10,600 bases of DNA from an uncultured Bacilli bacterium (GCA_947628635.1 CANRAX010000036.1:1-10600); one strand, 5' to 3'. Positions 1-6,589 are shown, counted from the stretch's first letter. The notes: a model not told the origin generated them from the sequence alone. Numbers and translations: made by a program.

Positions 1-53
1 AACCGGTGATCAGGGTGTTGCAGACCCACGCCTTACCACTTGGCTAAAGCCCC
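1..53 (-). tRNA. tRNA-Cys (anticodon GCA), 3' end cut off by the window edge
   Basis: Read on the minus strand from 53 down to 1, the sequence has an acceptor 5' strand GGGGCTT, TA at tRNA positions 8-9, a D arm GCC-AAGTGGTAA-GGC, an anticodon stem GGGT/ACCC (the outermost pair would be a T-T mismatch) around the loop CTGCAAC, a variable region and the 5' strand of the T arm CCGGT. It ends at the first base of the T loop at the window edge. The anticodon GCA lies at 19-21 and reads Cys codons. The D arm and anticodon arm closely match the usual bacterial tRNA-Cys layout. The acceptor pairing and CCA end cannot be checked here. A promoter sits just upstream at 67-95. Confidence 0.9.
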
Positions 54-66
54 ACTTGCAATTAAG

Positions 67-95
67 ATTATAACAAATTAATTAATAAATAGCAA
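67..95 (-). promoter_or_regulatory. Promoter for the tRNA-Cys
   Basis: On the minus strand a -35 box TTGCTA (90-95) and a perfect -10 box TATAAT (67-72) are separated by exactly 17 bases. The tRNA begins 13 bases after the -10 box, so the expected start site leaves only a short leader. The AT-only inverted repeat ATAAAATAA/TTATTTTAT at 97-121, between this promoter and the end of the preceding gene, may act as a weak terminator, but it has no G-C pairs. Confidence 0.75.
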
Positions 96-140
96 TATAA
101 AATAACCTTTTTTTATTTTATGCTAAAGAAAAAAAGAAGT

Positions 141-1373
141 TTACTCCTTTTTCCAAAAATGACAAATATTTTTATAATTATATCTCAATTCATTACTTTC
201 AACTATTGGTAATAAACCAACTTTATCATTATAAAAATAGAAAGTATCATCACCAATTATAGTTAAATCTCCATTATATAATTTCCATTCTTTAATATTA
301 TCTAATTCAAAAAGTAAAATAGCTTCTTTTTCATAATTTTCTAAAGCTTTATAAATTTTATTACCTACTCTAAAATAATAATATTTATTATAATAATAAA
401 TTTCTTGAGTATTAAACATTTTAGTTATCTTTTTATTAGAAACATATTTATCAAAATATACTTCATCCTCTAAAAATTCAGACTTAGTTAAAGTAATAAG
501 TTTCTTATTTTTAACAGCTAAATAACTATTGGTTTTGTTTACTTGCACCAATTTTTTCTTTTTAGGATTAAACTTATACTCATATTTAGTATCTAAATCC
601 GTTATATACAATTCATGGTTATAAATACCATTAAAATAAATTCTTTTTGAAAGCTTAAAGTCTCTAATTTTATAAGTAATTTTTTTCCTTTTCTTTACAT
701 CATAAATATAAATTTCGGAATAATTTTTAGCATTAGTATCTATATAAATATAATAATTATCAAGAAGTGTTGCTAAAGTATTTTCATACTTATCTTTAGA
801 TAATAATTTTTCTTGAGTATTTTCTTTTGAATTTAAAATATATAATCCCTTGTAATTCCAAATTAAAAAAGTATAATCAGAAAGTATATTTTCTTGATAA
901 ACATTTATCTTACTAAAAGATGTTTTAGTTGACTTCTTAGGATATGAAATATCTAATTTTTTAAGTGTCTCTTTCAAAAAATCCTGAAGATTATCATTAT
1001 CTAAACTAAATAAATATGATAAACTTACTTGTTTCTTATCATATGAACAAAATAATTCTTTTGCAGAAGTTTTTTTGTAAATTGGATAAAGACAAACAAC
1101 ATCATTCTTTTTATAAATTTTTAAATCTTTAACAATATTTTTTTGCTTATAATAATTTTTATCGATACTTATAACAAATTTGTCTTTATTTTTAGTATTA
1201 ATTATAAAATCATATAGTGTTTTATCATGAAAGTTTTCAGTTACTAAAAATTCTTCCTTTTCAGTTTTTAAAGAATAAGTTATTTTATGACTTTGTTTTA
1301 ATATAACACTAATTATTTGCAAAAAAAGCAAAATAATAAAAAGTGCCAAAAACATTTTAAAAATTTTTTTCAT
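141..1373 (-). CDS. Membrane-anchored beta-rich surface protein of unknown function
   Basis: A 410-residue protein that I do not recognise. Residues about 5-25 form one strong hydrophobic segment after a basic start (MKKIFK), so it is probably an uncleaved signal anchor with the rest outside the cell; no lipobox Cys is seen. The remainder is very rich in Lys, Tyr, Asn and Ile. From about residue 165 onward it shows repeated short strands of the form 'YIYDVKKRKKI', 'ELYITDLDTKYEY' and 'KLYNGDLTI', which suggests a beta-propeller-like or other all-beta fold. This is inference from pattern only. The start ATG has GGGAG nine bases upstream. It lies 40 bases after the PH-domain gene, but a terminator-like hairpin sits between them, so it may be expressed partly by read-through. 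TAA stop. Confidence 0.8.
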   Translation of the reverse strand: MKKIFKMFLALFIILLFLQIISVILKQSHKITYSLKTEKEEFLVTENFHDKTLYDFIINTKNKDKFVISIDKNYYKQKNIVKDLKIYKKNDVVCLYPIYKKTSAKELFCSYDKKQVSLSYLFSLDNDNLQDFLKETLKKLDISYPKKSTKTSFSKINVYQENILSDYTFLIWNYKGLYILNSKENTQEKLLSKDKYENTLATLLDNYYIYIDTNAKNYSEIYIYDVKKRKKITYKIRDFKLSKRIYFNGIYNHELYITDLDTKYEYKFNPKKKKLVQVNKTNSYLAVKNKKLITLTKSEFLEDEVYFDKYVSNKKITKMFNTQEIYYYNKYYYFRVGNKIYKALENYEKEAILLFELDNIKEWKLYNGDLTIIGDDTFYFYNDKVGLLPIVESNELRYNYKNICHFWKKE

Positions 1374-1393
1374 TTTAATTTACTCCCATTTTA

Positions 1394-1431
1394 TTGAATA
1401 AAAAAGAGATTTCTTATTTTTCATCTCTTTT
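1394..1431 (-). terminator. Intrinsic terminator overlapping the end of the PH-domain gene
   Basis: On the minus strand AAAAGAGAT (1423-1431) pairs perfectly with ATCTCTTTT (1402-1410) and is followed by a T-rich run through about 1394. The loop contains the TAA stop of the PH-domain gene (1414-1416). The stem has only two G-C pairs, so it may be leaky, which would allow read-through into the gene ending at 141. Confidence 0.6.
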
Positions 1432-1857
1432 CAATCCATATTCTTTTTTCTTTGCCATCATGTAAGATGATATCTGTGTTTCAATTTCAGTTAAAGCCGA
1501 TTTTGAAATATTAGATAACGTTACAAATTCTTTAATCGTATCAATATAAATTTTTCCCCAAATAATACCACTAGAGACTTTTAAATCATTAAACATATCC
1601 GGTGTAATTGAATTGAGAAAATAGCCAATTACTACTCTATCCCTTCCAATTAAAATTCTCTTATTAGTTAGAGTAACAACAGCACTATCAAAAATATTAA
1701 AAGGATTATCATTTTTTTGAGCAATAAATGAATAAATTGCCTCTTCATCAGGGTTCATGTGTTTCTCAACAATACTAGCATTTTTCTTTATACGCCATCC
1801 TATCGTGGACGGATATTTTGCTTTAAATTGTAATACCTGTCTATAAACATCTTTCAT
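1414..1857 (-). CDS. Bacterial PH-domain-like protein (bPH type)
   Basis: A 147-residue soluble protein with no signal or membrane segment. Residues about 35-115 have the shape of a bacterial pleckstrin-homology domain of the bPH_3/YvbH-like kind: a charged lead-in ending 'MNPDEEAIYSFIA', then 'VVTLTNKRILIG' (residues 60-71), which is the typical 'a.lTnkRLi' strand pair, then further strands and a C-terminal helix (about 116-136). In characterised relatives this fold is a small protein- or lipid-binding module; no catalytic residues are expected. It has an AGGAG binding site six to seven bases before the ATG and starts only ten bases after the stop of the thioredoxin-like gene, so the two are co-transcribed. 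Its substrate or partner is unknown. TAA stop inside a terminator loop. Confidence 0.8.
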   Translation of the reverse strand: MKDVYRQVLQFKAKYPSTIGWRIKKNASIVEKHMNPDEEAIYSFIAQKNDNPFNIFDSAVVTLTNKRILIGRDRVVIGYFLNSITPDMFNDLKVSSGIIWGKIYIDTIKEFVTLSNISKSALTEIETQISSYMMAKKKEYGLKRDEK

Positions 1858-1867
1858 ATTTTATCTC

Positions 1868-2398
1868 CTAAGATATAAAATTATTTGTCTTTAAAAATTC
1901 AAGATAATGGTTTGTATCAGTTAAACCATCTACTTTATCAACAATTTTTCCATTAGAAACTACAAATAACATTGGTGTTCCATAACCATTTTTTAAAAAT
2001 TCATCTGAATTAATAAATTTGGCTTCATCGTCATCAACAAAATCATCAGTATTTAGATAATAAATATTTAAATTATAATCTTTATTAATTTTCTTAACAA
2101 TAGGTTCAGCAATTTGACAATAACTACAAGTTGGACGACCAATAAATACTAATTTTTCTTCACTTCCATCGTAAAATTCAAGATATTTATCAATATCTAT
2201 ATTTTCAAAATCTTTTTTATCTTCGTCACTTATATTAGAACTCTCAGTTTGAGCATTACTCAAAATTTGATTAGTATCGTTAGTAGTACTACTTTTTGAA
2301 ACAGTTAAATCTTTTTCTCCAACAAAGCAACAAACAATAATTAAGATAGCAACAATACCTATAATAATTACTGGTAACAATTTTTTTAATTTTTCCAT
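1868..2398 (-). CDS. Membrane-anchored thioredoxin-like protein
   Basis: A 176-residue protein with a basic start, one hydrophobic segment at about residues 8-26, a Ser/Thr/Asn-rich linker (about 31-65) and a short thioredoxin fold. The active site is 'GRPTCSYCQ' with Cys91 and Cys94 (CxxC), and the cis-proline motif is at 'GTP' (Pro142). The 'FIGRPTC.YC' context resembles the thioredoxin-like family that includes bacteriocin transport accessory proteins. The domain is expected to lie outside the membrane and to reduce, oxidise or isomerise thiols there; which one cannot be told from the motif. Cys23-Cys24 in the hydrophobic segment could suggest lipid attachment, but the lipobox is poor. It has its own strong promoter (2426-2454), an AAGGAG site with a rather long spacer, a TAG stop, and is first in an operon with the PH-domain gene. 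Confidence 0.87.
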   Translation of the reverse strand: MEKLKKLLPVIIIGIVAILIIVCCFVGEKDLTVSKSSTTNDTNQILSNAQTESSNISDEDKKDFENIDIDKYLEFYDGSEEKLVFIGRPTCSYCQIAEPIVKKINKDYNLNIYYLNTDDFVDDDEAKFINSDEFLKNGYGTPMLFVVSNGKIVDKVDGLTDTNHYLEFLKTNNFIS

Positions 2399-2425
2399 TT
2401 CTAGTAAATCTCCTTTTTCTAGACT

Positions 2426-2454
2426 ATTATAACAAATTTAAAAGAATTTGTCGA
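2426..2454 (-). promoter_or_regulatory. Promoter for the thioredoxin/PH-domain operon
   Basis: On the minus strand the -35 box TCGACA (2449-2454, one mismatch to TTGACA) and a perfect -10 box TATAAT (2426-2431) are 17 bases apart. An AAGGAG binding site and the ATG at 2398 follow. The -35 box overlaps the best plus-strand -35 candidate. Confidence 0.75.
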
Positions 2455-2476
2455 TTAAAAGAATAAATGTTTATAA
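2448..2476 (+). promoter_or_regulatory. Candidate promoter for the activase-like operon
   Basis: On the plus strand TTGTCG (2448-2453, four of six matches) is followed after 17 bases by TTATAA (2471-2476); TATAAA one base later is an alternative -10. It would give a leader of roughly 30 bases before the ATA start at 2513. It is weaker than the opposing promoter, whose -35 box it shares almost base for base. Confidence 0.45.
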
Positions 2477-2498
2477 AGTGTATCTAATACTATTTAAT

Positions 2499-2505
2499 GA
2501 GGAAG
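2499..2505 (+). promoter_or_regulatory. Ribosome binding site that places the start at ATA 2513
   Basis: The stretch GAGGAAGTGAT at 2499-2509 matches the extended anti-Shine-Dalgarno complement AAGGAGGTGAT at nine of eleven bases. Seven bases separate the AGGAAG core from ATA at 2513, the ideal spacing. The only other in-frame codon after the upstream stop that could plausibly start is ATT at 2510, four bases from the core. GTG at 2505 is out of frame and meets a stop after three codons. Confidence 0.7.
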
Positions 2506-2512
2506 TGATATT

Positions 2513-3433
2513 ATAAAAAAAATAGGTATTCCTAGAAGTCTATTATATTATTATGATAAAGATTTATGGTTATACTTTTTTAAAGAATTAAATTTTGAGA
2601 CCATAATAAGTGATTATACAAATAAAAAAATAATAGATGATGGATTAAAAATAGCTAATGATGAAGCCTGTTTATCTTTAAAAATTTTTTTTGGCCATAT
2701 AATTAATTTAAAAGATAAATGTGATTATGTCTTAGTCCCAAGATTATTTTCTATTCAAAAAAATGAGCAAGTTTGTACTAACTTCAATGCTTTATATGAT
2801 TTAGTTCACAATTTAATTCCCATAAATATTTTAAATTACAACATTGATTTAACTAATAAAGAAACGAAGATTTTAGCTTTTTTAAGTTTAGGTGAGGCTC
2901 TAGGAAAATCTTATATTAGTACTTACAAAGCTTATAAAAAAGCGGAAAATTATGCTGAAAAATTGCGTAAAGAAAGAGAACAAAAACAAAAAGAAAAACT
3001 TAAAAGTTCAAAAATCAAAATATTATTAGCAGGACATCCATATAATCTATATGATGCTTTGATTGGTCAAGAGGTAATTAATTACTTAAAAGGCGAAGAT
3101 ATCGAAATACTTTATAGTGATAGAATTGATAAAAAATTAATAGAAAGTGAATGTAATAAAATATCTACTGATATTCATTTTACCCATAATAAAGAAATTC
3201 TTGCCTCGATAAATTATTATAAAGATAAAATTGATGGGATAATTGTACTTAGTGCATTCCCTTGTGGCATTGACGCTTTATGTTTAGAAATGGTACTTCA
3301 TAAAATTAAAAACATCCCTATCATAAATTTAATATTCGATGATTTATCAAGTAATACTGGAATGATTACAAGGCTGGAAAGTTTTGTTGATATTTTAAAA
3401 AATATAGGAGGTACTAATGCAAAAAATAATTAG
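2513..3433 (+). CDS. COG3580-like (DUF2229) acyl-CoA dehydratase activase-related protein, apparent ATA start
   Basis: A 306-residue protein when read from ATA 2513. Its N-terminus, (M)KKIGIPRSLLYYYDK, fits the typical 'MKIGIPRaLlYY' opening of this family. Further family-like motifs follow: 'DEACLSLKIFFGH' with Cys53, 'DYVLVPRLFS' (71-80), Cys88, a charged helical linker (about 140-165), 'LLAGHPYNLYD' (171-181), 'SAFPCGIDALCLEM' with Cys251, and 'TRLESFVDIL' (286-295). Members resemble the HgdB component of 2-hydroxyacyl-CoA dehydratases; the conserved Cys are presumed Fe-S ligands, but the reaction is unknown. The frame is open from the TGA at 2498 and has no ATG, GTG or TTG before TTG 2963, which is codon 151 inside a helix and lacks a binding site. 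It overlaps the next gene by 17 bases. TAG stop. The product family is clear; the start codon is inference. Confidence 0.83.
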   Translation: MKKIGIPRSLLYYYDKDLWLYFFKELNFETIISDYTNKKIIDDGLKIANDEACLSLKIFFGHIINLKDKCDYVLVPRLFSIQKNEQVCTNFNALYDLVHNLIPINILNYNIDLTNKETKILAFLSLGEALGKSYISTYKAYKKAENYAEKLRKEREQKQKEKLKSSKIKILLAGHPYNLYDALIGQEVINYLKGEDIEILYSDRIDKKLIESECNKISTDIHFTHNKEILASINYYKDKIDGIIVLSAFPCGIDALCLEMVLHKIKNIPIINLIFDDLSSNTGMITRLESFVDILKNIGGTNAKNN

Positions 3434-4487
3434 TTTTCCACATTTAGGAGATTACTATATTCCTTTTAAAATTTTCTTACAAAGAACTACTTTTTTAGAA
3501 GTAAAACAAGCTCCTCCTATTACTAATAAGACTTTAGAAATAGGTAATAAGTATTCTCCTTTAAATATCTGCATACCTTTTAAATATAATTTAGGTAATT
3601 TTATTGAAAGTCTAGAAAATGGTTGTAATATTTTGCTTACTGCTGGTGGTGGCTGTCGTTATCGCTATTATGCTGAAGTAACAGAGGTAATTTTAAAAGA
3701 TTTAGGATATGATTTTACCTTTTTTAATTTTATGAATAAAGGAAAAGTAGATTTAAAGAAAAATTATATTTTCTTGAAAAAATTAAATCAAAAGCTTACT
3801 AAAAGAAGTTATTTACATAATTTGTTTTTTTTACTCAATTTTATTTGGAATATGGATAAAATAGACAAAATTATTAGAAAAAATGTTGGCTTTGAAATCA
3901 ATAAAAATGAACATAAAGAATTAAAAAAGAAAATGCTTAAAGATTTCAGTAAAACAAAATCACTATTGAAATTAAATTATTTATATTTTAAATATAAGCA
4001 TAAATTTAAAAAAATTGCACTTAATAAGCCTAAAAACTGTCTAAAAGTTGGTTTAATTGGAGAACTTTATACCGAAATGGAAGAAGCTTCTAATTACAAT
4101 TTAGAAAAAACTTTAGCAAGTTATAAAATAGAAATAACGCGTTTTACCAATTTATCATATTTATTATGGCAAAAAAGTTTTTTGAAAAGACACATTTTAT
4201 TTAAAACAAGAAAATATTGTAAATACATTTTAGGAGCAGATGGTCTAGATAATGTTTACAGAAGCATTTTTTATATAAAAAAGCATTATGATGGAATAAT
4301 TCATACTAAGCCATTTGGTTGCACTCCTGAAATTGGAGCTATTCCTATAATTCAAAAGATTTGCTCGGAAAAAAATATGCCTATAATCTTTTTTTCATAT
4401 GATATGCAAAATTCTACCGAAGGAATTAAAACAAGATTAGAAGCATTTTTTGATTTATTAGAAATGAGGAGGAATAAAAATGATTAA
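3417..4487 (+). CDS. COG3581-like acyl-CoA dehydratase activase-related protein
   Basis: A 356-residue protein of the same superfamily as its upstream neighbour. Motifs visible: 'ISFPHLGDYYIPFK' near the start, 'TLEIGNKYSP' (39-48), 'CIPFKYNLGNFIE' with Cys52, 'AGGGCRYRYYAEV' with Cys80, 'VGLIGELYTEMEEASNYN' (211-228), 'HTKPFGCTPEIGAIP' with Cys302, and 'TRLEAFFDLL' (339-348). From memory many relatives carry a second Cys in the GxCGPCR loop where this one has Gly, so its cluster ligands may differ. The middle (about 105-205) is a very basic helical insert. An AGGAGG site lies five bases before the ATG. It overlaps both neighbours (17 and 8 bases), so the three products are translationally coupled and probably made in similar amounts. 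Role: presumed electron-accepting partner of the ATPase encoded next. TAA stop. Confidence 0.87.
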   Translation: MQKIISFPHLGDYYIPFKIFLQRTTFLEVKQAPPITNKTLEIGNKYSPLNICIPFKYNLGNFIESLENGCNILLTAGGGCRYRYYAEVTEVILKDLGYDFTFFNFMNKGKVDLKKNYIFLKKLNQKLTKRSYLHNLFFLLNFIWNMDKIDKIIRKNVGFEINKNEHKELKKKMLKDFSKTKSLLKLNYLYFKYKHKFKKIALNKPKNCLKVGLIGELYTEMEEASNYNLEKTLASYKIEITRFTNLSYLLWQKSFLKRHILFKTRKYCKYILGADGLDNVYRSIFYIKKHYDGIIHTKPFGCTPEIGAIPIIQKICSEKNMPIIFFSYDMQNSTEGIKTRLEAFFDLLEMRRNKND

Positions 4488-5427
4488 GGGTTATTTAGGA
4501 ATTGATATCGGCTCTATTTCCACAAAAGCCGTTATTATAGATTTTAATAATAATATTTTGGCCAGTTGCTATTTATGGACTGAAGGCAATCCAATTGAAG
4601 CAGTAAAAAAAGTATTAGAAAAATTAAAAGCTGATTTAGAAAATAAAGATATCAAAATAATGGGTGTTGGTACAACAGGGTCAGCACGAAAATTAATTGG
4701 TTCAATGGTAAATGCTAGTATTATTAAAAATGAAATTACCGCACACGCTATTGGCACATTATCTATTTACCCAGAAATTAGAACAATAATAGAAATTGGT
4801 GGTCAAGATTCTAAAATAATTTTGATTAGAGATGGCATTGTTACTGACTACGCAATGAACACATTATGTGCAGCAGGAACAGGAGCCTTCCTATCAAGTC
4901 AAGCTAAAAGATTAGGCGTTGAGGTAGAAGATTTTGGAAAAATCGCTTTAAAAAGTAAAAATCCAGCCACCATCGCAGCACGATGCACAGTATTTGCAGA
5001 AAGTGATTTAGTACACAAATTACAAACAGGTAATAGCAAAGAAGATATTATTGCAGGATTATGTGAAAGTGTTGCTAATAATTATTTAAACAACGTTGCA
5101 CGAGGTAAAAAAATTGAAACTCCTATTATTTTTCAAGGTGGTGTTTCTAAAAATATTGGCGTAAAAAAAGCCTTTGAAAAACTTCTTGCTACCGATATAA
5201 TTACCGACAGCAATGGTCATTTAATGGGAGCTTTAGGAGTTGCTATTTTGGCCAAAAAAGAAAAAGAAAGAGAATTTGATTTTAATATAATTGACAAAGA
5301 ATTTACAACAACAGCAGTAAATTGTGGAAAATGCCCAAATAATTGTGAAATTATCTGTATTAAAGAAAATGGTAAGCTAATTGATAGCTATGGCAATCGT
5401 TGTGAAAGAGGTGTCATATCAAAATAA
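4480..5427 (+). CDS. Acyl-CoA dehydratase activase-type ATPase (HgdC-like, COG1924) with a Cys-rich C-terminal tail
   Basis: A 315-residue member of the BcrAD/BadFG/HgdC family, which hydrolyses ATP in an actin/Hsp70 fold to push one electron at very low potential from a [4Fe-4S] cluster shared by a homodimer. Visible motifs: phosphate-1 loop 'GIDIGSISTK' (7-16), 'GVGTTGSAR' (62-70), phosphate-2 region 'EIGGQDSK' (105-112), 'CAAGTGAFL' with Cys130, 'ARCTVFAES' with Cys169, and 'FQGGVSKN' (218-225). Cys130 and Cys169 match the two cluster ligands per subunit in HgdC. Beyond the usual length of about 260 residues there is a tail (about 275-315) with Cys282, 285, 289, 293 and 308 in a CxxCxxxCxxxC pattern, suggesting an extra metal site. 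AGGAGG lies seven bases before the ATG. It is last in the operon, and no HgdA/HgdB-type dehydratase genes follow. TAA stop. Confidence 0.94.
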   Translation: MIKGYLGIDIGSISTKAVIIDFNNNILASCYLWTEGNPIEAVKKVLEKLKADLENKDIKIMGVGTTGSARKLIGSMVNASIIKNEITAHAIGTLSIYPEIRTIIEIGGQDSKIILIRDGIVTDYAMNTLCAAGTGAFLSSQAKRLGVEVEDFGKIALKSKNPATIAARCTVFAESDLVHKLQTGNSKEDIIAGLCESVANNYLNNVARGKKIETPIIFQGGVSKNIGVKKAFEKLLATDIITDSNGHLMGALGVAILAKKEKEREFDFNIIDKEFTTTAVNCGKCPNNCEIICIKENGKLIDSYGNRCERGVISK

Positions 5428-5453
5428 AAATTGCTTAAAGTTAGGCAATTTTT
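5426..5453. terminator. Bidirectional terminator between converging genes
   Basis: AAAAATTGC (5426-5434) pairs perfectly with GCAATTTTT (5445-5453) around a ten-base loop. On the plus strand a T run continues to about 5458; on the minus strand the A-rich arm gives TTTTTATTTT. The plus-strand stop codon (5425-5427) and the minus-strand stop codon (5453-5455) both touch the hairpin, so it serves both genes. Confidence 0.8.
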
Positions 5454-6490
5454 TATTTAATAAAATTATACACTTCTTTCATAGAAGATGTATTAAATTC
5501 CAATTTTTTTGTCTCTGTTTCTGTTGATAAAACTAGTTTATTATTAATATCTAAGTAAATTAATTTTGTTAAATCTTCACCATAAAGTATCTCTTTAATA
5601 TCATCTTTTTCTATATCATTTATATATAGTCCTTGATTATTATAACCTGCATAATGAAATTTATTATCATTTGTTTCATAATAATTACTATATATCTTTT
5701 TACCATTAGTTGCTACCTTATCTATACGATTATACATGCCATAATCGTTCATATAGTAAATTTCATTATTTTTTGTAAGTATATAATTATCTTTAATTTC
5801 TTTAACATTTGATAACATTTTTACATAAGTATCATTTCTTTTTTCTCTTACCGCTGTCACATCTGCTTCATATAAATCGCCATTAGATGATAAGAGACTA
5901 GAAAAACCACTCGAAGCACCAAAATCAGCAATATTATCAATAATATTTATTTTAGTAAGTTCATCATATGTATCAGAAATTCCACAATGCATAGAACCTG
6001 TTTCTGAAACTTGCATATAATAATTTCTATCATTGTCCAATACCATAATTCCATCAATACCACAAAGATTAAATTTTGATACATTAGTTGCTAACTGTAA
6101 AAAATTATCATCATCTCGCCCAATACTTGGCATAATGCTCCTAGCATAAAGATTATCATTATAATCAATATATAAAATTGTGGATAAATTAGAGTTGAAA
6201 TCTTTTACATTAGTTGCTAATTCTTTTGGCTTGTCTAAAATATCGTCATGTATTATATCGCCATAACCATACAATTTATTATCTTCTGTTAAAATTATTA
6301 AACTAGCTTCCACATTATTGCCACTAATAATCATTTTTTTAGCAGCACTATGGGTAGAGCTAACTTTACTTTCAGAACCATTTTCTTTTACCTCTGTATT
6401 TTCACTTAATATAATAAACGTCCCAACCGTCACTAAGCCTATCCCTATTACTACTAAAACTATACCAAGTATTAAATTCTTCTTAATCAT
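5453..6490 (-). CDS. Membrane-anchored RCC1-like propeller protein (candidate)
   Basis: A 345-residue protein. Residues about 5-29 are a single hydrophobic anchor after MIKKN, followed by a Ser/Glu-rich linker (about 30-50), so the rest should lie outside the cell. From about residue 60 the sequence repeats a unit of roughly 45-50 residues that pairs a 'lat-NV-k-f' strand with a following 'i-l-l-d-nd-klYg' strand: 'ELATNVKDF', 'QLATNVSKF', 'IIDNIADF', 'MLSNVKEI' and 'KVATNGKKI', alternating with 'LTEDNKLYGYG', 'IDYNDNLYA', 'LDNDRNYYM', 'SSNGDLYEA' and 'LTKNNEIYYM'. That pattern is like divergent RCC1/ATS1 repeats, which fold as seven-bladed propellers and bind proteins; no enzyme residues are evident. 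AGGTG precedes the ATG, and an extended -10 promoter lies just upstream. It stands alone, converging on the activase operon. The fold call is inference. Confidence 0.82.
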   Translation of the reverse strand: MIKKNLILGIVLVVIGIGLVTVGTFIILSENTEVKENGSESKVSSTHSAAKKMIISGNNVEASLIILTEDNKLYGYGDIIHDDILDKPKELATNVKDFNSNLSTILYIDYNDNLYARSIMPSIGRDDDNFLQLATNVSKFNLCGIDGIMVLDNDRNYYMQVSETGSMHCGISDTYDELTKINIIDNIADFGASSGFSSLLSSNGDLYEADVTAVREKRNDTYVKMLSNVKEIKDNYILTKNNEIYYMNDYGMYNRIDKVATNGKKIYSNYYETNDNKFHYAGYNNQGLYINDIEKDDIKEILYGEDLTKLIYLDINNKLVLSTETETKKLEFNTSSMKEVYNFIK

Positions 6491-6509
6491 ATTTACACCT
6501 ACTATTTGT

Positions 6510-6518
6510 AGTATATCA
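6510..6518 (-). promoter_or_regulatory. Extended -10 promoter for the RCC1-like gene
   Basis: On the minus strand TGATATACT provides a -10 box TATACT (6510-6515) with the TG of an extended -10 element one base upstream. No convincing -35 box is present at 16-18 bases. The start codon at 6490 follows within about 20 bases, so the leader would be very short and must still hold the AGGTG binding site. Confidence 0.45.
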
Positions 6519-6560
6519 TAGTAATTCTTCTTTTTAATTTCTTTTACAATTATTTATGAA

Positions 6561-6589
6561 AATTTACGTAAATGTGAAAAATGTAAATT
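6561..6589. other. Palindrome ATTTACGTAAAT and overlapping inverted repeat
   Basis: A perfect 12-base palindrome lies at 6562-6573. AATTTAC (6561-6567) also pairs with GTAAATT (6583-6589). The region is just downstream of the ABC-F stop codon and upstream of the RCC1-like promoter. It could be a weak terminator for the ABC-F gene, though its T run is short, or an operator. No protein is recognised for it. Confidence 0.35.

Noticed and set aside
2505..2516. GTG at 2505 as start of the COG3580-like gene
   Set aside because: It is out of frame and meets TAA after three codons, before the A run, so a slip in that run could not rescue it.
4569..4757. Minus-strand open frame of 62 codons
   Set aside because: It lies wholly inside the activase gene on the opposite strand, has no binding site and no recognisable motif.
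6318..6521. Plus-strand open frame of 67 codons
   Set aside because: It is antisense to the start of the RCC1-like gene; its hydrophobic look comes from the complement of that gene's membrane anchor.
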